Counted from the stretch's first letter, positions 8,776 to 18,197 are shown. The stretch: DNA of 64,000 bases from Micromonospora arborensis (GCF_003205615.1 NZ_PYBV01000001.1:136355-200354), one strand, 5' to 3'. Numbers and translations: made by a program. The notes: generated by a model from the sequence alone, not told the origin.

Positions 8776-11700
8776 TCAGCGGGTGAGGGCGATGGTGGCG
8801 TCGGCGCGAATGTTGTTGACGGTGACGGTGAGGCGTACGGGGGCACCGGGGCGGAGCGCGGTCAACGTGCCGGTGGCCGGGTCGAAGCGGGCGGTGTGCC
8901 ACGGGCGCACCCCGGCGGCGGAGCCGATGTGCACCCCCGGCGAGGCGGACCAGTCGGCGCTCACCGGCGCGGCCACCGGGACCGTACGCCCGCCGGGCTG
9001 GGTCAGCGTGGCGGTCACCGACGCCGGGGTGCCGACCTTGACGCTGGCCGGGGCGGTCAACGCGAGCCGGTCGGTGTGCGCGTGGAACTCCGCCTCCACC
9101 CAGCGTGGCCCCTCGGCGAGCGGGTCACGCCGGGTCCGGTCGGCCTCCGCCGGCGTGACCGGGTCCACGCCGAACTCCGTCCAGCCGGTGAAGCCGCCCT
9201 GGTCGGCCGGGGTGGACGGCGTCTTGCCGGCGTTGCCGTTGATCACGTACGGCACCCCGTCCACCCGGTCGGCGTGGAAGGTCCCGACGTGCCCGCCCAC
9301 GAACAGCGCGCCCTTGCCGGTGCGGTGCTGGAAGTCGGCCAGCCACTGTTCCAGCAGCGCCGCCTCCTTGCGGTCGAGGAGCTGGCTGGCCTGCGCCGGG
9401 CTCGGGTCACGCGCCGGGTGGTGGTGCAGGACGACGACCGAGCCGACGCGCGGGTCGGCGGCCGCCGCGTCCAGCGTCTCGCGCAGCATCCGCACCTGGT
9501 CGAAGCCGCCGCCGCGGAGCGTCCCGGTGGACGAGTTCAGGGTGACGAACCGGGTGCCCTCGTGGTCGAAGACCCGGGAGGTGGCGCCGAAGGCGGCTGC
9601 GAAGTTGCTGATCGGAGCGCCCATGATCTCGTGGTTGCCGGGCACGTAGTACCAGGGCAGCGCGTCACCCAACTCCTCGTCGAGGATCCGCCGGGCCAGC
9701 GCGAAGTCGGCCGGGTAGGCGGTGTCCACGAAGTCGCCGTTGATCAGGAGGAAGTCCGGGCGGGCCGCCTTCACCTCGCGCAGCGTCCGCCGAGCCTGGG
9801 CGACCAGGTCGCTGTCCGGATCGGCGGCGACGAACTGGGCGTCGGAGAGCACCGCGAACCGCCAGGGCGCACCGTCGACCGTGCCGTCGCGGACCACCAC
9901 CCGATCGGTACGCGGGGCCACCGCCGGCACGTCCACCGTAGGCGGCACCTTCGCCACCAGGTCATCGATGATCACCTCGCTGGTGTACTGCGCGGCGGCG
10001 TTCGTCTCGGCCACGTAGAACCGGCGCACCCGCACCGGGTACTGCACCCCGGCCGGCACCGCGAACTCCACGTACCGCCAACCGGTCCAGGTGATCAGCG
10101 GGCCGCGCAGCACGTGCTGGGTGTCCTGGGCGTCGTGCAGGTGCAGGCTGGGCCACTCGCCGGTGCCGTTGCCGTGGATCCACAGGCCGAACGCCTGCGG
10201 TTGGCCGGGCACCTCGATCCAGGCGGGCGGATCGGCGTACGCGGCCCGCGTGCCGGTGGACTGGCTGAAGTCGTACGACATTCGCAGGCCGGTGCCGGTG
10301 TGCCCGGGCGCCGGCGCGACCGACCCGCTGGCCCGAGCCTGGCTGAACCGCCAGGAGTCGGCGTCCTCGAAGCCGGCCACCGGCACGTCGGTCAGTCCGA
10401 CGGTGACCGGGATGACCGTGCTGGCGCGTCCGACGCGGACCGTCACCAGGCCGGAGCCGGTCTCGCGCAGGGCGGTGACGGCGAGGTTGCCGTCCTCGGT
10501 CGGGGTGATCCGCAGCAGGTTCCGGTCGTAGTCGAGGGTCAGGTCGGCCGGCTCGATCGGCGCGGTGTTGCCTTCGGCGTCGTACCCGACCACGCCCACC
10601 AGGGCGTCGCCGTCCAGGCCGGTCAGCCCGACCCGTGGCACGGTGGGACCGATCCGGTCCAGCGGACCGAGCACGGTGAGACCCAGTGAGCCGGTGGCCC
10701 GCCCACGTGCCGCGGTGACCGTGCTGGCACCCGGTGCGCCGGCGTGGAACACCCCGTCCCGGTCGACGCGGCCATGTACCGCCGGGGTCGCCCGCCAGGT
10801 GGGCACCCCGGCGGCCGGGCCGTACGTCTCGTCGTAGCCGGCGGCGGTGAGGGCGCGGGTCAGCCCGGGGAAGACGCGGTCGGGCCGGCCGCCGCGGACC
10901 GGTGCGACACCGGGCGCGGCGGTGGGGTCGCTGGTCGTCTCGAGCCAGTACCCGGTGAGCCGACCGCTGCCCTTCGGCGCGTAGATGGCCAGGCCGTTGG
11001 GCACGGCCCGTTCGCTGCCGTCGGAGGGGCCGTTCTCCACCTGCACGGCCGGCCCGCCCGGTTCCCGGGCCAGCAGCGTGGACGAGCCGCCACCGTCCAG
11101 GTTGAGCGCGTGGTGGGCACCCAGTTCGGCCATCATCCGGCCCATCTCGGTCTGTGTCACGCCGCGGCTGTCGACCTGCCGGCCGTCCACGGTCAGCATG
11201 ATCATTTTGCGACCGTCGGCGCTGAAGCCGACGGCGGTGCGCGGAGCCAGCGTCGGGTCCGCGATGCTCTGGACGACGCCGTCGCGGACCAGCACGTTGC
11301 CGCCCCCGACCGCCGCGTGCACGGTGCTGCCGTCGGAGGGCTTCGGTCGCCAGGCCACCGTCACCGGATCACCGGCGCGAAGCCCCGCCAGCGTGTCGGC
11401 GCCGGCGTCGCGGCCGAGCAGCACGGTGCTGCCGGCGACGATCGGACCGCTGCCGGCCACGTCCGTCACCGCGGCCACCCGACCGCCGGCCACGGTGACC
11501 TCGACCACCCGGGCCGCGCCCTCCACTGCCCGCTGCCGGGAGTACGTCCCCCAGAGCTCGGTGAACGCGCCGATGCCGTCGGCCTGCACCAGGTTGTTGA
11601 ACTGGGTGAGCGCCACCGGGCCGGTGGGCAGGGTGGCGGTGCCGTCGAAGTTCACCTCGATCACCCGACCGAGGCCGTTCGCGGTGACCGCCACCGCGTT

Positions 11701-12264
11701 GCGGTGACCGGCGACAGCGGACTGGATCAGCTCGCCGTCGCGGATGCCGACGCCCTGGGCGGCACCGGAACTGTTGATGTCGAAGAAGTCGCCATTGACC
11801 GCGGCGACCGCACGCGAGGCGTCCACCGCGCTGCGCAGCGGCTCCGCCCGGCTCACCGCCCCCGAGTTGACGTAGTCGACGGTGGACCCACCGGCCAGGT
11901 CGGTGGTGAGTGCGTCGGCCCGCAACCAGCCCTCGGCGTCGTACCGGTCGAAGGAGGTGAGCTGCACGCCCGGCGCGACCGGCCGCGTGGCCTTCGTGGT
12001 CTCCAGGCCGCCGGCCGGCTCCAGACCGCCGGCGGCGGCCGCGGCAGTCGCGGTGGCCGGGTCGGCAGCCAGACTGACCGCGCCGGTCGGCCGCGACGAC
12101 GCAGCCGGCGCGTCCTCGGCGATGGTGGGCGAGGCCACGGACGGTGCGGTGATGGTGGGCGGCGCCGGCGGTGCGGCAGTGGCCGGCGGCGACAGGGCCA
12201 GGGCGAGCAGCGGCATCAGCAGCAGGACGCCGGTGCGGCGGGCGGATCGTCTGCGGGTACGCAT
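8776..12264 (-). CDS. Secreted phosphodiester glycosidase-metallophosphoesterase fusion
   Basis: Large exported enzyme of 1162 residues. Order of parts: Arg-rich start and Sec-type signal peptide ending near ATAAPP (about 30); a phosphodiester glycosidase (NAGPA-type) domain about 90-420 with LNLDGGGSSTLL near 388-400; Ig-like linkers; a beta-sandwich, carbohydrate-binding-like segment about 630-780 rich in Trp/Gly; a calcineurin-like phosphoesterase about 800-1020 with SDAQF, NGDFVD, GNHE, LHHHP and GGHVGTFH; and a final beta domain. The pairing suggests stepwise removal of sugar-phosphate units from cell-wall glycopolymers or extracellular phosphodiesters, by analogy with Bacillus YvnB-type proteins. 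That role is inference. It interrupts the rho-rpmE neighbourhood. No strong ribosome-binding site precedes the ATG. Confidence 0.85.
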   Translation of the reverse strand: MRTRRRSARRTGVLLLMPLLALALSPPATAAPPAPPTITAPSVASPTIAEDAPAASSRPTGAVSLAADPATATAAAAAGGLEPAGGLETTKATRPVAPGVQLTSFDRYDAEGWLRADALTTDLAGGSTVDYVNSGAVSRAEPLRSAVDASRAVAAVNGDFFDINSSGAAQGVGIRDGELIQSAVAGHRNAVAVTANGLGRVIEVNFDGTATLPTGPVALTQFNNLVQADGIGAFTELWGTYSRQRAVEGAARVVEVTVAGGRVAAVTDVAGSGPIVAGSTVLLGRDAGADTLAGLRAGDPVTVAWRPKPSDGSTVHAAVGGGNVLVRDGVVQSIADPTLAPRTAVGFSADGRKMIMLTVDGRQVDSRGVTQTEMGRMMAELGAHHALNLDGGGSSTLLAREPGGPAVQVENGPSDGSERAVPNGLAIYAPKGSGRLTGYWLETTSDPTAAPGVAPVRGGRPDRVFPGLTRALTAAGYDETYGPAAGVPTWRATPAVHGRVDRDGVFHAGAPGASTVTAARGRATGSLGLTVLGPLDRIGPTVPRVGLTGLDGDALVGVVGYDAEGNTAPIEPADLTLDYDRNLLRITPTEDGNLAVTALRETGSGLVTVRVGRASTVIPVTVGLTDVPVAGFEDADSWRFSQARASGSVAPAPGHTGTGLRMSYDFSQSTGTRAAYADPPAWIEVPGQPQAFGLWIHGNGTGEWPSLHLHDAQDTQHVLRGPLITWTGWRYVEFAVPAGVQYPVRVRRFYVAETNAAAQYTSEVIIDDLVAKVPPTVDVPAVAPRTDRVVVRDGTVDGAPWRFAVLSDAQFVAADPDSDLVAQARRTLREVKAARPDFLLINGDFVDTAYPADFALARRILDEELGDALPWYYVPGNHEIMGAPISNFAAAFGATSRVFDHEGTRFVTLNSSTGTLRGGGFDQVRMLRETLDAAAADPRVGSVVVLHHHPARDPSPAQASQLLDRKEAALLEQWLADFQHRTGKGALFVGGHVGTFHADRVDGVPYVINGNAGKTPSTPADQGGFTGWTEFGVDPVTPAEADRTRRDPLAEGPRWVEAEFHAHTDRLALTAPASVKVGTPASVTATLTQPGGRTVPVAAPVSADWSASPGVHIGSAAGVRPWHTARFDPATGTLTALRPGAPVRLTVTVNNIRADATIALTR

Positions 12265-12421
12265 GGACGACAGTCAACCCGGCGATGAATAGAAGTTTCA
12301 ATACCTGTCGACTGAACCGAAGGAAAATTCCAACAACTCGCGGCGCGGTTGGCGGCACCTTCCGCCCGCTGCGGTCCCGCCGACTGCGAGCGCCGGTCCG
12401 GCCGCCGCCCCCTCCCCGCCC

Positions 12422-12492
12422 CCTTTGCTCTGCTTCCACGGACGCAACACTCCGGGCCGCCTTCTGTTGCGCCGGGTGAAGCAGAGCAAAGG
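12422..12492. repeat. Intergenic inverted repeat, possible repeat-family element
   Basis: A perfect 15-bp inverted repeat (12422-12436, CCTTTGCTCTGCTTC, with 12478-12492) flanks a 41-bp core containing a second GCAAC/GTTGC pair. It lies in the 300-bp gap between the glycosidase start and the rho terminator and is too widely spaced for a simple terminator. It looks like a mobile palindromic element. Confidence 0.6.
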
Positions 12493-12503
12493 CGATGGAG
12501 GGC

Positions 12504-12546
12504 ACGACGAAGGGGCACGGCCGCAGCGGCCGTGCCCCTTCGTCGT
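12504..12546 (-). terminator. rho terminator, 21-bp perfect stem
   Basis: A 43-bp palindrome centred on 12525 has perfectly complementary 21-bp arms, GGGGCACGGCCGC at its core, and lies 18 bp after the rho stop. It is the strongest hairpin in the window and very probably the rho transcript end. Confidence 0.85.
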
Positions 12547-12563
12547 CGATCGCTACGGGATGG

Positions 12564-14705
12564 TTACTCCCCCGGCGTCGACTTCGCGATCTGCATCAGG
12601 AACTCGATGTTGGTGCGGGACTGCTTGAGCCGGTCCAGCAGGAGATCCATTGCCGCCTGCGAGTCCAACGAGTGCAGCACCTTCCGGAGCTTGTGGATGA
12701 TGGCCAGCTCTTCCGGTGCGAGCAGGACCTCTTCCTTACGCGTACCGGACGGGTTGATGTCGATGGCCGGGAAGGTCCGCTTGTCGGCGATCTTCCGGTC
12801 CAGCTTCAGCTCCGCGTTACCGGTGCCCTTGAACTCCTCGAAGATGACCGTGTCCGCCATGGACCCGGTCTCCACCAGCGCGGTGGCGATGATGGTCAAC
12901 GACCCGCCGTTCTCGATGTTGCGGGCCGCGCCGAGGAAGCGCTTCGGCGGGTAGAGCGCCGTGGAGTCGATACCACCCGACATGATCCGACCACTGGCCG
13001 GTGCCGCCAGGTTGTACGACCGACCGAGTCGGGTCACCGAGTCGAGCAGCACGACCACGTCGTGTCCAAGCTCGACCAGACGCTTGGCCCGCTCGATGGC
13101 CAACTCGGCCACCGTGGTGTGGTCCTGCGGCGGACGGTCGAACGTGGCCGCGATGACCTCGCCCTTGATCGACCGCTGCATGTCGGTGACCTCTTCGGGA
13201 CGTTCGTCCACCAGCACCACCATGAGGTGGCACTCCGGGTTGTTGCGGGTGATCGCGTTCGCGATCGCCTGCAGCACCATCGTCTTACCCGCCTTGGGCG
13301 GCGACTGGATGAGTGCCCGCTGGCCCTTGCCGATCGGCATGACCAGGTCGATGACCCGGGTGGTCAGGATGTGCGGCTCGGTCTCCAGCCGCAGACGCTC
13401 CTGCGGGTAGAGCGGAGTGAGCTTGTAGAACTCGGGCCGGCGCCGCGCCTCCTCCGGCTCCATCCCGTTGATCGTGTCCAGCCGCATCAGCGGGTTGTAC
13501 TTGTCGCGCCGCTGGTCACCGCTGTTGCCACCCTCGCGGGCCGCCCGCACCGCACCGGTGATCGCGTCACCGCGGCGCAGGCCGTACTTCTTGATCTGGG
13601 ACATCGAGACGTACACGTCGTTCGGGCCAGCCAGGTAACCGGTCGTCCGCACGAAGGCGTAGTTGTCGAGCACGTCGATGATGCCGGCCACCGGGACGAG
13701 AACGTCGTCCTCGTTGACCTGCGGCTCCCGCCCACCGGTGTCGGTACCGGTCTCGGTGCGCTCGCCACGCCCGCGGCGACGGTCCCGGAAGCGGCTGCGC
13801 CGGCCACGCCGGCCGCCGCCCTCACCGTCATCGTCGTCGTTGTCCCGCTCCACACGCTCGGCACGCTGACCACGATCGTTGCGGTCGTTGCGGTCGCCCC
13901 GGTCGGCGCGCTCGGTGCGGTCGTTGCGGTCGCCCCGGTCGGCGCGCTCGGTGCGGTCGTTGCGCTCGCCACGGTCGGCACGCTCGCCCCGGTCGTTGCG
14001 CTCGGCACGCTCGCCCCGCTCGGCACGCTCGCCCCGCTCGGCACGCTCGCCCCGGTCGGCACGCTCGCCCCGGTCGTTGCGCTCGGCACGCTCGGGGCGC
14101 TCGCCCCGCTCGGCACGGTCGCCCCGCTCCGGACGCTCGCCCCGCTCCGGACGCTCGGCCCGCTCGCGGCGGTTCTCGCCACGGTCGGTCCGTTCGCCGG
14201 CTTCGACCTCGTCGGTACGCGTCTCAGCCGAACGCACCGGCTCAGCCGAACGCACCGGCTCAGCGGCAGGTGCCGTCTCAGTGGAACGCGTCTCCGCCGC
14301 TGCGGTCCGGCTCCGCCGGGTGCGACCACGGCTCTCAGTCCCGGCGGCCGGCTCGGCCGGCGCCTTCTCGGCGCTGCGCCCTTCGGCTGCCGGCCGGTCG
14401 GCGGTCTCCCGCACCTCGGCGCGCACCCCCTCACGGGTCGAGGCGGCCGCGGCCGCGACCTCGGCCCGCGGTCGAGGGGTCCCGGCGGCGTTGCCGCCCT
14501 GCCGCTCGGAGATCGCGGCGATCAGCTCGCCCTTACGCATGCGAGCCGTGCCGGAGATGCCGAGCGACGCGGCCAGGCTCTGCAGCTCTGGCAGCAGCAT
14601 CGCCGACAGACCGGTGCCGCTACGCCGCCGACGGGCGGGAGCGGCGGCGGTGGCATCGCCAGCGACGTTGGAAACATCCGACGTCACGTCGGTGGTGTCG
14701 CTCAA
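12564..14705 (-). CDS. rho: Transcription termination factor Rho with actinobacterial insertion
   Basis: Hexameric RNA-dependent ATPase that terminates transcription. The 713-residue product has an N-terminal Rho helical domain (LPELQSLAASLGISG), then a long charged insertion (about 80-330) built from Arg/Asp/Glu/Asn repeats such as ERADRGERAERGE, typical of actinobacterial Rho and probably an extra RNA-binding region. The cold-shock-like RNA-binding domain follows, then the ATPase core with PPKAGKT (K474) and LMVVLVDERPEEVTDM. I chose the TTG at 14705 (MSDTTDVTSD) because GGAAGGA lies five bases upstream. The frame stays open to 14789 but offers no better site. It is preceded by thrB and ends in a strong hairpin. 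Confidence 0.95.
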   Translation of the reverse strand: MSDTTDVTSDVSNVAGDATAAAPARRRRSGTGLSAMLLPELQSLAASLGISGTARMRKGELIAAISERQGGNAAGTPRPRAEVAAAAASTREGVRAEVRETADRPAAEGRSAEKAPAEPAAGTESRGRTRRSRTAAAETRSTETAPAAEPVRSAEPVRSAETRTDEVEAGERTDRGENRRERAERPERGERPERGDRAERGERPERAERNDRGERADRGERAERGERAERGERAERNDRGERADRGERNDRTERADRGDRNDRTERADRGDRNDRNDRGQRAERVERDNDDDDGEGGGRRGRRSRFRDRRRGRGERTETGTDTGGREPQVNEDDVLVPVAGIIDVLDNYAFVRTTGYLAGPNDVYVSMSQIKKYGLRRGDAITGAVRAAREGGNSGDQRRDKYNPLMRLDTINGMEPEEARRRPEFYKLTPLYPQERLRLETEPHILTTRVIDLVMPIGKGQRALIQSPPKAGKTMVLQAIANAITRNNPECHLMVVLVDERPEEVTDMQRSIKGEVIAATFDRPPQDHTTVAELAIERAKRLVELGHDVVVLLDSVTRLGRSYNLAAPASGRIMSGGIDSTALYPPKRFLGAARNIENGGSLTIIATALVETGSMADTVIFEEFKGTGNAELKLDRKIADKRTFPAIDINPSGTRKEEVLLAPEELAIIHKLRKVLHSLDSQAAMDLLLDRLKQSRTNIEFLMQIAKSTPGE
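13862..14171 (-). repeat. Codon-level tandem repeats in the rho insertion
   Basis: About 310 bp inside rho consist of imperfect 6-15 bp repeats encoding ERADRGER/NDRGER/ERAERGE-type units (about residues 178-281). The array is in frame and looks prone to slippage, so its length probably varies between strains. Confidence 0.8.
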
Positions 14706-15004
14706 TGGAATCCTTCCCTCGATAAAGGCCGGGACTGCCCGGAGTCGGAGCTCAGGTGGCCGGGCGGCCTCGGTGCACCCGCCTCGCAAGGACGCGTCGC
14801 GGGAGTCTGTGACACAGCAGCCGGTCGGTATCCCGACTCACCAACGTCGGTGAGCAGGTCTCGCCGTCTGCGGCGACCTGTGGAATCTGCGGTGCGGCGT
14901 GGGCCTTTGGCAGGGGTGTGACGGGCTAACCGCCGAGAGCTTCGGGGGTGCGCCGCCCCGCAGGAGATCGCGTGCTTCGCGGCTGTGCTAGGTCTAGAGC
15001 GTAA
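14706..15004 (-). other. rho leader region
   Basis: About 300 bp between the thrB stop and the rho start with no credible gene. On the minus strand it would form a long C-rich leader for rho. Such leaders permit Rho autoregulation in other bacteria, which is inference here. Several short inverted repeats are present but none stands out. Confidence 0.5.
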
Positions 15005-15027
15005 TCAACTCTTCCGACCTGCGGCAA
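14998..15027 (-). promoter_or_regulatory. Candidate rho promoter
   Basis: On the minus strand TTGCCG (15027-15022) and TACGCT (15003-14998) are separated by 18 bp, a housekeeping-sigma-like arrangement overlapping the end of thrB. Transcription from here would give a leader of nearly 290 nt before the TTG start. Confidence 0.35.
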
Positions 15028-15949
15028 CAGGGTCCCGCTCGGCGTGTCCAAGTCTACCCCGAGCAACCCGCGCGCCGCTGACGTCTATCGGTAACTGCCA
15101 GATCTGCCAGTCTGTTCCCACTGGGAAGCTCGCCGGAGGCTCGCTCAACGCCAGCACGGTCGGGCCCGCCCCACTGACCACAGCTGCCACACCGGCCGCT
15201 CGCAACGCGCTGACCAGGGAAGATGTGCCCGGCATCCCGGCTGCGCGGTAATCCTGGTGGAGCCGGTCGGCGGTGGCCGGCAGCAGCAGAGTCGGGTCGG
15301 CGGTGAGCGCGTGCACCAGTAGTGCCGCCCTCCCCGCGGTGAACGCAGCGTCGCCATGGGGCACGGTGGCCGGCAACGCGGCCCGCGCCGTCGCGGTAAA
15401 ACCGCGCTCCGCCGGAACAAAAACTGTGGGCCGCACCCCGTCGGCGACCGGCAGGGACACCGCCTGCGCCCCGGTCGGCTCGGACCAGGCCAACGTGAAA
15501 CCACCGAGCAGGCACGGCGCGACGTTGTCGGGATGGCCCTCGATCTCGGCGGCCAGCCGGAGCGCGGCCGAATCGTCCAGCCGGTGCTCCCCGTCGGTGA
15601 CCAGCGCGCGGGCCAGCAGCACCCCGGCGACGATCGCGGCGGACGAGGAGCCCAGCCCACGCGCCTGGGGGATCCGGTTGACGCACTCCACGTTCAGCCC
15701 CGCAGGGTGGCCCCCGAGCACGTCGAACGCGGCCCGCATGGCCCGCACCACCAGGTGCCGGTCGTCGTCGGGCAACTCGCCGGCACCCTGCCCGGTCACG
15801 GCGACCCGGACCCCGCCCGACGAGACCTCGGCGGCCACATCGTCATGAAGCCCGAGGGCGAGACCCAGCGCGTCGAAGCCCGGCCCGAGGTTGGCGCTGG
15901 TCGCGGGGACCCGGACACGGACCGGCCCGGCGGTGAAATTCGTCGGCAC
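15005..15949 (-). CDS. thrB: Homoserine kinase
   Basis: Phosphorylates L-homoserine with ATP, the step before threonine synthase. The 314-residue GHMP-family product has the N-terminal VPATSANLGPGFDALGLA strand and the ATP-binding PQARGLGSSSAA motif near residue 95. A C-terminal GHMP motif (AAVVSGAGPTVLAL) is also present. It starts at GTG 15949; a nearby ATG is out of frame. In most actinobacteria it follows thrC directly. Here three unrelated genes (MFS, deacetylase, RND pump) separate it from thrC, so it may need its own promoter. Confidence 0.95.
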   Translation of the reverse strand: MPTNFTAGPVRVRVPATSANLGPGFDALGLALGLHDDVAAEVSSGGVRVAVTGQGAGELPDDDRHLVVRAMRAAFDVLGGHPAGLNVECVNRIPQARGLGSSSAAIVAGVLLARALVTDGEHRLDDSAALRLAAEIEGHPDNVAPCLLGGFTLAWSEPTGAQAVSLPVADGVRPTVFVPAERGFTATARAALPATVPHGDAAFTAGRAALLVHALTADPTLLLPATADRLHQDYRAAGMPGTSSLVSALRAAGVAAVVSGAGPTVLALSEPPASFPVGTDWQIWQLPIDVSGARVARGRLGHAERDPVAAGRKS

Positions 15950-16013
15950 GCGCTCATGCTAGGGCTCGGCACCGACGATCCGGTCCGGTGCCCGCAGCCT
16001 GGGATCGCCGGAC

Positions 16014-17258
16014 TCAGGCGGCCGGGTCCGGAACCGGCTCGGTGACCGGGTCGGTGAGCGAGAGCCTGCGGGTGGCGATCCGCCAGCCAACCGCGTACAC
16101 GAGGGTGATCAACCCGCAGCCGGCGAGCACCACCCGTTCGTCCACCGCGTCCACCACCACGGCCACCGCCAACTGGCTCACCGAGATCGCCAGCGTCGCG
16201 AGCATCATGTCGGTGGCGAAGACACGCCCCCGCAACCGGTCCGGGACTTCGCCCTGCAGGGCGAAGTTCGACATCACCCAGTTGCTACCCCCGGCAAAGT
16301 GCGCCACGAAGACCAGCAGCAGCACCAACGGAAACCACCGTACGACCGATGTGCCCAGGTAGGACAGGCCGTACAGCGACATCGACAGCGCGAGCCCGGG
16401 CAGCAGCCACGCCCGGTTGGTGAGCACCCGACGCATCAGGATCGGCCCCACCAACGCCCCGGCGCCGCGCACCGCGAAGAGCAGGCCGGCGCCGAGCGGA
16501 CCGACGCCGTACACGCCGGCCAGCAGCGGGAACACGGTCAGCACGCCGTTGCCCAGGCCGACCGCCGACTTCACCGTGACCAACGCGAGCACCCGGGGAC
16601 GGTGACCGATGTAGCCGAGCGCCTCGCGCACGGCGGCCCAGGTCCGCTGGGCCGGCAGGTCGGTGTCCCGCGGCGCCTGCAACGGCCGGCGGATCCGCGT
16701 GGCCAGGCCCGCGGCCAGCGCCAGGCCCACCGCCGCCACCCAGAAGCAGGCGTACGGGCCGACAGCGGTGCTGAGTACGCCGCCGAGCGAGGCGCCCACC
16801 ACGGTCATCGTGCCCCAGGCCGAGCCGGCCACGGCGTTACCGGCGGCCAACTCGTGTGGCTCCAGCACGTTGGGCAGCGCGGCCTGGGCGGCTGGCGAGT
16901 AGAACGCCTTGGCCACCGCGACCACTCCGATCGCGACCAGCGCCAGCCACGCCGTTCCGGCATCCCGCACCCCGAGCAGCAGCAACACCCCGGCCAGCGC
17001 GGCCACGTTCGCGGCGACCATGATCTTCCGGCGGTCGAAGCGGTCGGCGATCGTGCCGGTGTACGGCAGCAGCAGCGCCACGATCCCGGTGTCCACCGCC
17101 AACACCAACGCGCCCCAGACCCCGCTGCCGGTCAGGTGCGGCAGCAGCACCAGCAGCGGCACCATGACGAACCAGTCGGCGCCGAAGACCACCAGTTCGG
17201 CGAGGAAGAGATTACGAAAACTGCGATTGCCGGTAAGGACCGAGAGGGTGGACGCCAC
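16014..17258 (-). CDS. MFS transporter, MFS_3/EntS-like
   Basis: Predicted proton-coupled efflux carrier of 414 residues with about 12 membrane helices. The first loop carries GTIADRFDRRK, the MFS signature between helices 2 and 3, and NAVAGSAWG with an Ala/Gly-rich stretch resembles exporters of the EntS type. It starts at GTG, 11 bp after the deacetylase stop, so the two are an operon. The substrate is unknown. It belongs to the block inserted between thrC and thrB. Confidence 0.85.
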   Translation of the reverse strand: MASTLSVLTGNRSFRNLFLAELVVFGADWFVMVPLLVLLPHLTGSGVWGALVLAVDTGIVALLLPYTGTIADRFDRRKIMVAANVAALAGVLLLLGVRDAGTAWLALVAIGVVAVAKAFYSPAAQAALPNVLEPHELAAGNAVAGSAWGTMTVVGASLGGVLSTAVGPYACFWVAAVGLALAAGLATRIRRPLQAPRDTDLPAQRTWAAVREALGYIGHRPRVLALVTVKSAVGLGNGVLTVFPLLAGVYGVGPLGAGLLFAVRGAGALVGPILMRRVLTNRAWLLPGLALSMSLYGLSYLGTSVVRWFPLVLLLVFVAHFAGGSNWVMSNFALQGEVPDRLRGRVFATDMMLATLAISVSQLAVAVVVDAVDERVVLAGCGLITLVYAVGWRIATRRLSLTDPVTEPVPDPAA

Positions 17259-17269
17259 GGACCGGGACC

Positions 17270-18088
17270 CTACCCGGTCGGCGCAGGGGTCACGTCTGCT
17301 CCCAGCAGCGCGGAGACGGTGACGAAGGTGAAGCCACGCGCCCGCAATCCGTCGATCATGGCGGGCAGGCCGCGTAGCGCGACCAGCCGTCGCTGCGGAC
17401 CCACATCGTGTCCGAGCAGGATCGTCCCCGGTCGGACATCGGCCACGATGCGGCGAGCGTGGCCGGCTGGATCACCCGGAAACTCGCGCTCCACCATCTG
17501 CGCCGACCAGAGCACCAGCCGATAGTCGAGCCGGGCCGCCGCGTGCAGCACCGCGCCACCCAGGTGACCGTACGGCGGGCGGACCAGTCGGGGTGCGCTC
17601 CCGGTCACGTCGGCGATCGCGTCGTGACTGCGGCTCAGATCGTCGTACGCCGCGACGGCGTCCAGCTGAGCCAGATCCCGGTGCGCCCAGCTGTGGTTGC
17701 CCACCTCGTGCCCGGCGAGCCGGCCGCGGACCACGTGGGCGTGCCGCCTGACCTGAGCTCCGACCAGGAAGAAGGTGGCCGGCACCCGGTGCTGGGCCAG
17801 GGTGTCCAGAACCATCGGGGTCCACTGTGGCGCCGGACCGTCGTCGAAGGTGAGCGCCACCAGCCGTTGCCCGGTCGGCACCGACCAGACGACCACCACC
17901 GCCCCAGGCGCGAGGCCCTGCTGCTGGTTGACGAGCGTGGCGCTGGCCGGGCCACCGCCGAGAGGCAACCGGCGATGGGTGCTCTGCCACGCCTGCGACA
18001 CCCCCGCACCGATGGCCGCCCCGCCGGCCAACAGGGCGCTGCGGCGCAGCAGATCGCGCCGGGACCACCTGTGCGCGCTCTCGCCCAT
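17270..18088 (-). CDS. Tat-exported polysaccharide deacetylase (NodB domain)
   Basis: Predicted metal-dependent deacetylase acting on N-acetylated glycans outside the membrane. The 272-residue precursor starts with a Tat signal: SRRDLLRRSALLAGGAA. The NodB domain has TFDDGP (catalytic and metal Asp), HSWAH (HxxxH metal ligands) and RPPYG. The expected C-terminal LLGHD His motif is also present, so it looks active. I chose the ATG at 18088 with GGGGTGG directly before it; longer in-frame extensions lack a signal-peptide context. It is the first gene of a two-gene operon with the MFS exporter. Peptidoglycan or capsule-like polymer modification is the most likely role. Confidence 0.88.
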   Translation of the reverse strand: MGESAHRWSRRDLLRRSALLAGGAAIGAGVSQAWQSTHRRLPLGGGPASATLVNQQQGLAPGAVVVVWSVPTGQRLVALTFDDGPAPQWTPMVLDTLAQHRVPATFFLVGAQVRRHAHVVRGRLAGHEVGNHSWAHRDLAQLDAVAAYDDLSRSHDAIADVTGSAPRLVRPPYGHLGGAVLHAAARLDYRLVLWSAQMVEREFPGDPAGHARRIVADVRPGTILLGHDVGPQRRLVALRGLPAMIDGLRARGFTFVTVSALLGADVTPAPTG

Positions 18089-18197
18089 CCACCCCGCCCC
18101 GCTCTGCAAGCACCTCCACGCACCCACTAGGAGTATGCAAGACGTGACGCAAAGTACGGGTCGAGGTCTTGCCCTCGGAGTGTCCCGGGCGGTGAAG

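Noticed and set aside
13862..14171. Repeat array that could be mistaken for CRISPR
   Set aside because: The repeats are short, uneven, in frame and encode the charged Rho insertion; no spacers or cas genes exist in the window.
12495..14921. An 808-codon plus-strand frame opposite rho
   Set aside because: Complement of the Rho insertion repeats and ATPase core; no independent start signal.
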